DNA of 64,000 nt, from positions 1 through 64,000 of the forward strand of contig JAPDFW010000128.1 in assembly GCA_028826165.1 (NCBI GenBank), in the 5' to 3' direction. Shown one piece after another: positions 52,849 to 64,000 of the stretch (its first letter is position 1; every line of letters begins with the position of its first letter). The translations under genes and the position numbers were made by a program. The notes under the pieces were generated by a model. That model had not been told where the DNA came from, did not search any database, and saw only the letters and a program-made list of their open reading frames with translations. This DNA comes from Anaeramoeba ignava. Taxonomy: Eukaryota; Metamonada; Anaeramoebidae.

Positions 52849-55800
52849 ATGGATTTACAAACAAAAAATCAACAAATTCATTTTTATGTTTTTTTTCAAT
52901 CACAGAAAGAATCTGAAAAACTCTTTATTAAGTGTAATAACAAAAGAACTGTTCTTAAAAAACTAAATTCCTTAATTTTTTTTCGTAACTTTTCTTTACA
53001 AGAACTTGAAAAAACTTCAAAAAACAATTTTTCTTTTTTAATTATCCATAAAGAAGGAAAAAAAGGAATTGGAAAACAAAAAATATCATTTCAAATTAAT
53101 CCAAAAGAAGAAGTTATATTCCTTTTTCATATTCAAAAAAATATTGGTTATACAGAACAAGAAGTTTTTTATCATTTTATTGATTCAATTTTGGAAAAAG
53201 AAACCATTTTAGAAGAAACGAAAAAAAATTTTATTAATTTTTGGAAAGGAATTAAATCTTTGGAAGATTTTTTACAAAACAATAACCCTCAAGAGTTCAA
53301 ATACATTTTCGAATTTTCTGTTGAAAATTTTTTACAAAAAATCAAAAACGGTGTTTTGGTTGAAGAACCTCATGATTTGATGATATTCATTTTAATTTCT
53401 TTATCAGTTCATTATCAAGTCTTTTCTAACGAATTAAGTGATTATTCTTCGGAATATTATAATGCTTTGAAAAAAGTATTTGGAAATAATAAGTGGATTC
53501 AAAGTGAAGAACCAGAACTTCAAGAAATTCAACAATATTATCAAATTCTTCGAGAAACATTTCCAGTAATCGAAAATTATAAAAATTTAAATCAAAATAA
53601 TGAAAATTTAAATCAATTTCAAATTGAAAATGAAAATGAAAATTTAAACCAATTTCAAATTGAAAATGAAAATGAAAATTTAAATCAAAATAATGAAAAT
53701 TTAAATCAATTTCAAATTGAAAATTATAAAAATCTAAATCAAAATTATGAAAATTTAAACCAATTTCAAATTGAAAATGAAAATGAAAATTTAAATCAAT
53801 TTCAAATTGAAAATTATGAAAATCTAAATCAAAATTATGAAAATCTAAATCAAAATTATGAAAATTTAAATCAATTTCAAATTGAAAATGAAAATATAAA
53901 CCAATTTCAAAATGAAAATAAATATAATATTGATTTAACAAATGAAAATGAAAATGAAAATGAAAATGAAAATGAAAATGAAAATGAAAATGAAAATGAA
54001 AATGAAAATGAAAATGAAAATGGAAATGATTTTGATTTTGGAAATGATTTTGATTTTGGAAACGAAATGGAATTACAAAAAGAAATTGAAATTGAAATTG
54101 AAATTGAAATTGAAATTGAAAAACAAAAACAAAAACAAAAACAAAAACAAAAAGAAATTGAAATGGAATTACAAAAGGAATTGGGAAATGAAAATTATAA
54201 ATTATTTCAATACATTCTATCTTGTAGGAATTATCAAGAATTCCAAAAATCAAATTTCTCAAATGATGAAAGGGGTTGTGAGATTTTTTTAAAAGAGATG
54301 ATCGAAAAAAAAAACCAAGCAGCATTTATCCAATTAGTATCTCAAAGAAAAATAAGAATTCTTATACAAATGATTCACAAACATTATTCAAAAAATTTTG
54401 AATATCTTACAATACTAAATCAATTTTATGGAATTTTTAAAGAAGCTTTGAAAATTATAGAAAAAAAAACCAAAATTTCTCTTCACTTTGCTAATCCAGA
54501 AGATAATGAAACAAATAAAAATGGAGAGACTAAAAACAAATTCAAGAATTTAAAACAAAAAATAAAAGACTCAATTAAGGATAATTTAACAAAATTTCTT
54601 TCACAACAAAAATCAGAAATAGATTGCTTTGAAAAAATTTCAAATTCAAAACTAATTATACCTCAGAATTATTCCCCAAACTTCATTTCTCAGGTTTTAT
54701 ATAATTATATGGAAAAAAAATATTCTGAAAAGAAACCAAAATATATTGTTGAAAATCCAGATATTATAAAACTTACACCATTAATAATTCAAATTCCTTT
54801 TTGGGAAAAGTATTGCACTCTTAGATTACCAGAAAATGAGAATTTTGCACATTTTTGGATAAAACACCCTCATCAAATTCAAAATGAGCTCACTTTATTA
54901 ATTCAATGGTTTAAAACCATTCCTAAGAATTTAACTTCTGATTTTGAGACTTTTATCAGTTCGAATCAAGATTTAAAAATTTCTCAAATTTCTCAAATCT
55001 CAGAAAGTTCTGAAAGTTCTGAAAGTTCTGAAAATTCTGAAAATTCTAAAACACTTTTTGAAGATATTCAACCAAAAATCAAAACAAATGAATTATTTTT
55101 TCTAAATATTAAAATATTTGTTGATTTGATAGACAAGTATTTTGAAAAAGTTAAAAAGAATGATATTTCCTATAACGAACTGGAAGATCTAAATTCAATT
55201 GAAAATTCTCCACATCCAGTTTCAAAATTTGGTGATATAATTCCTGAAATCATTTTAAAAAATTTTTCCACATTGGAAAAACAAATTAGTTTGTTGAACA
55301 AAAATTGTTCAGAAACAAATCCATATAAGCAAAAGATTAAGAAAATTCACGCAATGTCAACAGATGGAAAAACTCCAATTAAAAATTTAAAAAATTTCAT
55401 AAATTCTCAAAAAGACATTATCCAGAAAATCTTTAAAAAGGAACCAAATCAACAAAATAAACCAAATCAACAAAATAAATCAAATCAACTAACAAAATCA
55501 AATCAACTAATAAAATCAAATCAACTAACAAAATCAAATCAACTAACAAAATCAAATCAACTAACAAAATCAAATCAACTAACAAAATCAAATCAACTAA
55601 CAAAACCAAAAAATCCAAAAAACCCAAAAAATCCAAAAAACCCAAAAAACCCAACAAAACAACCAAATCAAAATTTAAAAGAAACTAATCAAATTCACGC
55701 AACATCAACAAATAGAAAAACTCCAATTAAATTTTTAAAAAATTTGGTAAATTCAGGAAAAGAAATTATCCAGAAAATCTTTAAAAAGGAACCAAATCAA

Positions 55801-58800
55801 CAAAATAAACCAAATCAGCAAAATAAACCAAAAAACCTAACAAAACCAAAAATCCAACAAAAACCAAAAAATCCAACAAAATCCAAAAAATCCAACAAAC
55901 CAAAAACCCAACAAAAAATCCAACAAAACCAAAAAATCCAACAAAACCAAAAATCCACAAAAAACCAAAAAAAAAAACCAAAAATCCAAAAAATCCAACA
56001 AATCCAAAAAAAACCAACAAAACCAACAAAACCAAAAAAACCAAAAAATCTAACAAAACCAACAAATCCAAAAAATCTAACAAATCCAACAAATCCAAAA
56101 AACCAACAAATCCAACAAATCCAAAAAAACCAACAAAATCAATCAAATCAAAATTTAGAAGAAAAATTACCAAAATGGATAATCCAATTATTCACACAAA
56201 TTCCTTTTAAAAGCATTTTTTATTCAAATTTCTTCAATCAAAAATGGCAAAATGAAGCATTAGAAAATTCAGAAAATTTACAAAAATTTAATGAAATATT
56301 AAAAGAAATTGAAAAAATCCAACAAATTCCTGATTTATTGCAAGATTTCGTGATTCATAACTTTTCACAATTATTTGATATTTTCCAAAAATTCCAAGAT
56401 GAAAAAGAATTCCTTTATTTTCTTTCTTTAGTGTATTATGATAGTACCTTTATTCAACACTTCAAACAAATCCAAAAAATTATTCAAACATACATTCTTG
56501 CTCTAAAACATTTTCCTTCATTTAAACCTTATGATGAAATCCCTCAAGTTCAACCCAAACCCAAAGATCAAAAAAATATTTCTTCGCCAGAAATGACTTC
56601 AATTATCTCAAAAATGAAAACATTTTTCGAAATTCGATTTTTTGTTCAGAAGAAAATTGATTATTATTTATCTCAAATTTTTGAAACCAATATTCAATTC
56701 ATCTTCAATTATTCACAAAAAAATCCAGAAGTTTTTTCATGTATAATTCCAAATCATCCAATATTACATTTCCAAGAATTTTGTGAAATCAATTCATTTT
56801 TCAATTCATCTTCTCAAGTTGGAGAATATGGAAACAGTTTCAAAGAAATGTTTGTACAAATTGCAAGAATCCGAGCAATATGCATTGATCTTCAACAATA
56901 CTCTCATTTTTTCGATATATCATCTCATATCCAAATAAATATCCAAATCCAAAATAAAAATTACAAAGATATTTTGCAAAAACTGAAAAACAACTTTCAA
57001 AACTATTATCAGACTGGGAACAAACTATCATAAATATTACCAATAAATTTATTGTTTTCTCCTTATTTTCTCAAGAACAAATATCATCTATCATTGAAAG
57101 CTTTTTGAATCAAGATCCATCTATTCAAGAAAATTCATTTCAGCTCTTGCTTTCATTTTATCCAGATTTGGAAAGAGATGCTTTTAATAAATTTTTTAGT
57201 ACTCAATCCAACACAGAAAATTTTGATTTATATCAATTCATTAGTGATCTCCAAGAATTAGTTCCTTTACAAAAATCAATTAAAAGCAGAATTGGAGATG
57301 AAGAAAAACTTTCCAAATACAAAAAAAACGAAATCAAAAATCAATTACAGAGAGAAAATCTCCCACATGTTTTCTTTTATCAACTCCAAAATGAAAACCA
57401 AGTATATGAAATGACAACAAGTTTATTTGCTACATATTGCAGTCATTTTCCTTTAAAAGAAAACATATTGATTTGCAATCATGAAAGTACCACCATCTCA
57501 GATATCCAAAGATTTTTCACTGTTTACAGATTTTTCAATCAATTAAAAATTCCAGGAAAAAATCATTTATTTTGCATTCTTCATTCTCATAAACTCAACC
57601 AACAAAACGCAAAAATACTAATTCAACAAATCCAACAAATCAAATTCAAAACTCGTTTTCCATTGGTAATTTTCTTTTATCAAAAAAATGCTGACGACTT
57701 CTCTATTATCAATCATTTCCCTCATTTCTTATTATTTGACAATATTGAAACTCTCCAAAAAAAAGAACTTAAATCAATTTTCAAATCAATCTCAAATAAT
57801 TATCCAATGATTAAAGTATTCACTTCAAAACTTTCTGGAATGGGAAAAACTTATCAAATCCAAAAAAATTTTTTCGAAAATTATCAAACAAAAAAGGAAA
57901 ATGCAACATATATAAATATTGTTCTCACAAAAGGAACATCAAAAGAAATGATCAACAAAATTGTTCAATCTCAAATACCTCTCGAAAAACCCAATCTTCT
58001 ATTCAAGTTTCTTCATATAGAATTGCCTTATTTCCCTGAATCTCAAATGTTGGATAATCTCTGGTCTTTATCAATGTGGAATTTGATTGAATCAAAAAGA
58101 AAATATTCTCCACACTTCATCCAAAAATTTGATCCAAACTTTCATTTTGTATTTGAAATTCCAAGCTGTTTGAAGGAAACAGCAGAAACTCAACTCAACA
58201 TTTTCCCTCCTTTAGAATATTTCCAAGAAACTATATGCGGAATTAATAACAAAATTTTTTCTTTTGATAAATTTGAACTTTCACAAACAAATGTAAATGA
58301 AAAGAATCCAAAATGCTTTCAATTCACAAAAATTGCGGATCAAGAAATAAATTATGTTGCTCGTTTTATTGAATTATGGAAAGAAAATTTCAAGTCATTG
58401 ATCAATGCAAATTTACAAAAAAGGGAAGATATTCTCCGACAAAAGGCAAGTGAAGAGAAGTTTTATGATTTTTTAAAACAAATCATCTTAGAAAAATTTC
58501 CCTCTCAAGATTTTACTTTTAGAGCAATATCAAATTTTGTTGGTTCACTAAAAACTCAAATCTCTCTTTTCTCTGATTATTCGTTTTTAGATATTCATTT
58601 GCCCAATCAAAACAAAGACCAATTTCTAAACGAATTGTCTCAACAATCTTTGAGATTTTATTTCAAATCCATTTTCAACCTTTCATGCCGTTTTCTTAAA
58701 TGGACAAATGAATATAATAATCTCAAAAATATCGAGCAAGAAGAAGTTACATCTCATTTACTGAATAAAATGATTATCTGGAGTAATACATTGTTAGCCT

Positions 58801-61800
58801 TCCCCATTATATACACACACACAATAATTAAAGACCAAAATGCAAAAAAAAATGCGATTGTGATAATAAGTAATTATAATGTTCAATCAAATTTCGAACA
58901 GAAAATCCAAGATTTCTTCCAAAATAATCAAAATATCAAAATTTACGAAAACTTAAACAATGAGGAATATATTGAAGAAAAAATGCAACAAGAAATCTTC
59001 AAAGCAATCCAATCATCCAATCCAAATCATATAAATAGTGATCATATAATGAAAGAAAGCAATTTTCCCTTAACAACAGATAGTTTATTGAAAATTCTCT
59101 TTATCCATTTCAGATTATCCCAAAGTACTCCACTTTTATTCATAGATGGTAACGACTATGAACAGATACTGCTAGTTCATTATTTATTGAAAGAAGTTTT
59201 ACACCAAAAATTACTTTTCAAATCAATTAATCCAAGAACAAAAAAGGCAGAAATTATTCAATTAATCCAACAAAATTCAAATCTAAATCCCAAATCTGTT
59301 GTTAATATCTTTTTCCACCAAATGAATACAGCATCCAAGAAATGCATCATTTTATTCAAACAAATTTTATTTGACTATAAAATTGGTCAGCAAAAGATAC
59401 CTAAAAATATTCGCTTTTTAGTTTCCTTAAGATCCGTTTCCTCATATCAAAATCAACACAAACAAATAAATGAATATCATAAAAAAAACAACCAAGAGAT
59501 GAAGCAAGTTATAATTGAACATCCAAATTTTATTCCAAACTCATTTTATGAAAATATTTATAATTTCGGATATTTAAAAGAGAAATCAGAACTAAATTAT
59601 ATCTCTTTATTTTTCTCTCAAATATGCAAAAAATTGCCAAATCAAATTACAAAAGAAACCCAAAATTACATTTCCAAATTGATCTTTTTTTCACGTCATC
59701 AAATCAAAAAAATCCCAATTCATCAATCCTTTTAAATTCTTTCAAAGATGTTTCGTTTTGTCTGAGAATATTCCAATGGTTATCAAATTTTAGAATTCAT
59801 CAAAAAATATTCCAAGAAAACCAAAATTCAAATCATTTAGGTTTTGAATTATTACTTTCATTATATGTTGTTTATGGTTCATTGCTTGAGAAAAAGCAAA
59901 GAAATGAATTTTTATTATCAATACAAAATAATTCCGAAAAACAAAACAAAGATCCTTTAATTGATTATTTACAAAAAACAAATGGTTTTGAAATTATTAA
60001 TAATTTCAACCAAAAATTGATTGAAATTATAGAAAAGAACGATAATAACAAATTTTTGTGTAGAAATTCCTTCTTAGAAGAAAATGTTTTATTCATATTC
60101 ATTTCCTGTTTTACAAGAATACCATTATTTATAACTGGGAAACCAGGTAAAAATATTCATTTCTCTCTTTTTTTTTTTTATTTTAAGAAAAAAAAAAAGA
60201 TTGTTTTGAAATGATTAACCCTTTCTTTTTTTTTTAAAAAAAAAACAAATTTGGAAATAATAGGAACATCAAAATCATCATCTTTAAATGCAATTTTAAA
60301 CTCATTTCAATTTGTAGAAAATGAAAATCTTTTTCAATTACCAATCTTAAAGGAATTGCAAATTCATTATCCCAATTTAATTACTCCAAATCAACTTCAA
60401 AATCAAATTCGCAATTTGCCTCAATATATTTATCAACAAAATATTATTCCAGTAATCATTTTGAAAGATATTTCAAAACTAAATCAAGAATCTTTGATGG
60501 TTGTTCGTTCAGAAATTGAATCAATTATGAATGAATCCCAATTTTTGGAAATGCAAGAACAAAAACTTATTTTTCCTTCCTTCATTTTATTTTCAAACGA
60601 AGCCGTAAATTTCAATATTCCAGGCATTAATTTAATTCAGGAAAGTTTAACAAAGGAAGAATTGGGGTTGATGATTGACCAAAAATTTAAACCATATTCA
60701 CAAGATTTCATTAATTTAATTTGGGAAATTTTGACTAATCAAAATGGAATTATCAAAGAAGTGTTCGGAGGATTGCCAAAACAGATTTATGGGTTTCAAG
60801 ATTTCTATTCTTTTCTCAATCAAATAACTAAAGATTTTGCTAAAAAAAATCAAAATCAAAATCAAAACCTTTTCCAGATATTTTGTAATTCTCTTTATAG
60901 GAATTTTGGGATAAACGAAAAAATATTCGAGAATAACGAATTCAAGCAGAAGTTTAAAAATGATGGAGAACTTTTGGAATTTGATTTGGAATCTTTAATA
61001 TCACAAAATCTAGACCAACAAAATTATTTTGGATTCATGGGAATTTCACGACCTTTAATGCTATTTATCCAAGACATTTCTTTTTTTTCATTCGTTTACC
61101 AAAACTTTTTCAAGGATTCGGTTGTTATATTTGGTTCAAATTCATTATCTTTATCACAAATGGAAATGGGAGATCAAGAGAAAGTTTATTCAAAATTAAG
61201 AACTGTTGAATATTGTGTTTGTGAAGGAAAAGTATTGGTTATTGTGGATTGCCAAGATATTTATCCTTATATATTTGATTTATTTACTCACAGTTATGCT
61301 AAATCAAATCAAATGCTATTAACAGAGATATTTTTGGGGGGAAAACCAAGAGCAGTCCGCATAAACCCAAAATTCAGACTAGTTGTAGTTACATCAAAAG
61401 CTATCAATTATGAATTTAATGATCCTTTATTACTATCTTGTTTTGAAAAACAATTTCTTGATATTTATTCACTTTTCCACATCCTCAAAAATAAATATGA
61501 GAACAAAAGCGACAAAAGAGAAGAAATTAAAAAAAGGAAGAAAATTCTGGCTCCAATCGAAAAGAGCACAAAAAAGAAATTCACTCAAGATCAGTTAGTT
61601 TTTGGATTTAGTCAAAATTTATTACTTTCTTTTTATCCTAATCAAAACAAAGAAGCTAAACTATCTCAATTATTTCGATATGACAAAATGTTTGAAGTTA
61701 AGTTATGGCTATCGGAATATGAAGATAAAAAATTGGAAAAAACGGATGCGATGGTCCAAACTAAGAGGATTATTAGCAATTATTTCCAATCTCTATCAAA

Positions 61801-64000
61801 TGATTTTAATGAATTCCTCGACAACAAAATTGTTGAACAGAAAATAAAAAACTCAATTATTTTCACAAAAACAGATCCAGAAGAAACGGAACAAAATCTG
61901 AAAAAAATTTCTAAATACAAAACCCATTTTATAAATTTCAAATTGAAAGAGAAGTTGGAACAAGAAGAAGAGGAAAAAATAAAAGAGTTTGCTCAAAATG
62001 AAGGATTTATTTTGATCATTTACTTTGCAGAAAAACAAGTCAACAAATTCTATGAAGTTAAGTTTTATCTTGAGAAAATGATTGGCTCGTTTCTTGGGAG
62101 TAATAATTATAGTAATCAAATAAATCAATATCAGGTGATATTATTTGTTCAACTAGAACATGACTCACAACACAATCACTTTCCATTTCATTTTGAAAAT
62201 GATTGGGAATATTATTATTTAGAAGATCTATATCCAAAATTGCCTCTAGATGATTTGCCAATAACATTTTCATCAACATTTGAAAAATTGAGAGAAAAAA
62301 AAGAATTGGAAAAAATATACAGTTCTATTCTCGTTGTTTATCTTCCAAGAAGGGATCATTCTTCCAATATGAATTTGATTAAAAAGTTTGAAGAACAAGA
62401 ATTTATGGAAAAAATCAAGAAAATGATTGATTTAGGAACAGAAAAGAATCACCTCATTTGCAAATGGGTTATTGATGAAATTATTCAAGGATTAAAAGCA
62501 AAAACCTTGAATTATTCTTTATATGAAAAATTCATTTTGAGTATGTTTGATTTATTGGAAATATTTGTGCAAAATATTAACCAAGATGGAAACTTATTAA
62601 TGTTGGAATCACAAAATTCAAGAAATTCAAGGATTACCAAACTGTGGATGACAATCTGGAAAAAAATGGAGATTCCTTTTTTTAAAATGGAGAATGTACA
62701 TATCAAATCTTATCATAGCCAATTACCAAAATTGCAAATACCTTTTTCATCATCAATATTTTCAGCAATTCAAAAATACGAAAATATCCTTTCATCTCAT
62801 CCAGTATTTCCTTTTATAAAACAGCATCTATCTGAATTTAAAAATGAAGGAATATATAAACATAGACATAACCAAATGGACTTTATAAACGAATATTTCC
62901 AAGATTTTATCAAATTCGCACTAAATCCAGAACAAGAAAAGATTTTTAAATCCTTACATATAAATTTATTGGAATGGATTTCAAATCTAAATACAAAAGA
63001 AACCAATTTTGAAAATTCATCGCTAATTGATCTTCACAAAATTTATTTTGAAAAAATTCATCCCCATTTAATTTATTTGATTTCACTTGCTTCAACTATC
63101 AACTACAGTCCAACAGATGGTAAATTTTCGTTTTTATCATTTATGGAGCAATTAACCAATAAATCAAATGAAGATCCAGAATTGAAGAAAGAGATATTTA
63201 ATCTTGATTCAACTAGAATGGAAGAAATGATTAATTTTTTTGTGGAAGCCCAAAAAAATGAAAAGAAATTTCGTCAGATGAAGAAAAATTGGGATATTCA
63301 ATTCTTTAATGCTAATTTCCCGATCAAATTGGAAAAACTCGATCATAACCAAAGCATTGAGGAGCATTGCAAAGCAATTGAAAGATATTATTCTATTGAT
63401 AAAATTTCAATAAATTTATTAAAGAAATTATTTAGTGAACAAGGAAATTATTTAGAAATCCAAATTTGCAAACGATCATATAAAACAAACGATAAAATGT
63501 ACTTAACAATGAAATCAGATGGAGAAACAAATAAAGAAAAATGTCCCATTTGTTCAAAGACACTTAGAGGAAATGATTCTCATTTCGAATCTATTGAAAA
63601 AAAAGATCTTGAAAAACACAGAAACTATGTCCGTGGAATTGCTGACAAATTTGTTAGATGTTTATCATTTTATGGAGATTTGCTTTACCGAAAATTGATT
63701 TTCTTGAAGAAACGAACAAACAATTACAATCTGAATTCCATTAAAGAATTTTTGAATTATTTAAACCAGAAAGTTAAGTTGTTTTATCAAATGGATTCAA
63801 TTCAGACTCTTTATCTAGTATATTTTCCTTTATTCAAAAATTTACTCTGGTTATATAATGATAATGATAATGATAATGATAATGATATTTATGAATTTAT
63901 TGAAGAAGAATTAAGTAATAAAAACACAAATTCATTACATAAAAAACCAGAAAATATTATTATTCTTGTTTGCACAAAAATTATTTACGAAAACCATGAT
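52849..64000 (+). CDS. RNF213-like giant AAA+ protein, 5' part (open at right edge), two apparent frameshifts
   Basis: The start MDLQTKNQQIHFYVFF at 52849 follows a CAT(8)CTTTCAT(6) string; the earlier Phe-rich frame is repeat. Segments 52849-~56985, ~56985-~59710 and ~59710-60146 are joined by one-base shifts at A runs (56978-56990; 59706-59712). An intron at 60147-60263 then interrupts GKPG/TSKS in phase 1. The frame is open to 64000, over 3,600 codons in all. N-terminal: Asn-Gln/Asn-Glu low complexity, NQLTKS and PKNPKN repeats. Core: Walker-A-like SKLSGMGKTYQ, a degenerate unit (LLFIDGNDYEQI; IFFHQMNTASKK), and FTRIPLFITGKPGTSKSSSLNA. Then GKPRAVRINPKFRLVVVTSK and PLLLSCFEKQFLDIYSLF match the RNF213 core, followed by a CPIC...H zinc-like site near 63540. 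RNF213 proteins are E3 ubiquitin ligases with dynein-like AAA units; the RING/E3 part would lie beyond the window. Function here is inferred from that family. Confidence 0.8.

Noticed and set aside
53942-54292. Met-Lys repeat frame and the opposing His-Phe frame
   Set aside because: Shadows of the GAAAAT coding repeat in the RNF213-like gene.
1-64000. tRNA, rRNA, transposase or viral genes
   Set aside because: I looked for them on both strands by eye and found none I could support; a covariance-model and profile search would be needed to exclude small ones.

Overview
The window reads as nuclear DNA of a very AT-rich, intron-bearing unicellular eukaryote. The genes include the coatomer alpha subunit, calreticulin, exportin-1, an actin, RasGEF, RGS, RCC1 and BTB signalling proteins, a divergent [FeFe]-hydrogenase and a giant RNF213-type protein. 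Asn/Glu/Gln/Lys-rich low-complexity stretches, the mass of RCC1-BTB and BTB-TLDc genes and the hydrogenase together suggest an anaerobic free-living amoeboid protist of the Anaeramoeba type. That assignment is inference. Introns are short GT-AG introns (about 64-270 bp), but several are inflated to 0.4-2.5 kb by tandem repeats. I rebuilt multi-exon genes by requiring GT-AG borders and matching codon phase.

Layout: 1-1133 (-) is the N-terminal WD40 propeller of coatomer alpha. 1134-2750 is a 12-bp satellite. 2751-8467 (-) is a nine-segment RasGEF. 8830-13224 (-) is a TTBK/CK1-type kinase with a 2.45-kb satellite intron and a C-terminal CaaX box. 13405-26769 (+) is an array of six intact RCC1-double-BTB genes, with a catalytically altered actin inserted after the second. 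26828-28162 (-) is the hydrogenase-like protein. 28262-30900 (-) encodes a BAR-like, RGS and ankyrin protein. 30961-32394 (+) is a frameshifted BTB-BACK-TLDc gene. 32584-38419 holds an RCC1-BTB remnant, a 145-bp satellite, an intact BTB-BACK-TLDc gene (-), a ~144-bp repeat and an RCC1-BTB pseudogene (-). 38956-44231 (-) encodes a large secreted cadherin-like adhesin of bacterial style. 44611-49089 (-) is calreticulin, 49216-52751 (+) is exportin-1, and 52849-64000 (+, open at the edge) is an RNF213-like giant.

The genes do not form a pathway. Some themes recur: small-GTPase and G-protein control (RasGEF, RGS, RCC1-fold proteins), BTB adaptors and ubiquitin biology (RNF213-like), and ER/Golgi function (calreticulin, coatomer). 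Two unrelated proteins carry probable farnesylation motifs. The strongest points for follow-up are the actin without its catalytic glutamine, the hydrogenase with a degraded H-cluster motif and a targeting-like leader, the bacterial-style adhesin with a base composition unlike its neighbours, the RNF213-like AAA units with lost Walker motifs, and the RCC1-BTB pseudogene made by a deletion between direct repeats. Four large genes are each broken by apparent loss of one base, three times in a homopolymer A run, which looks more like consensus error than biology.
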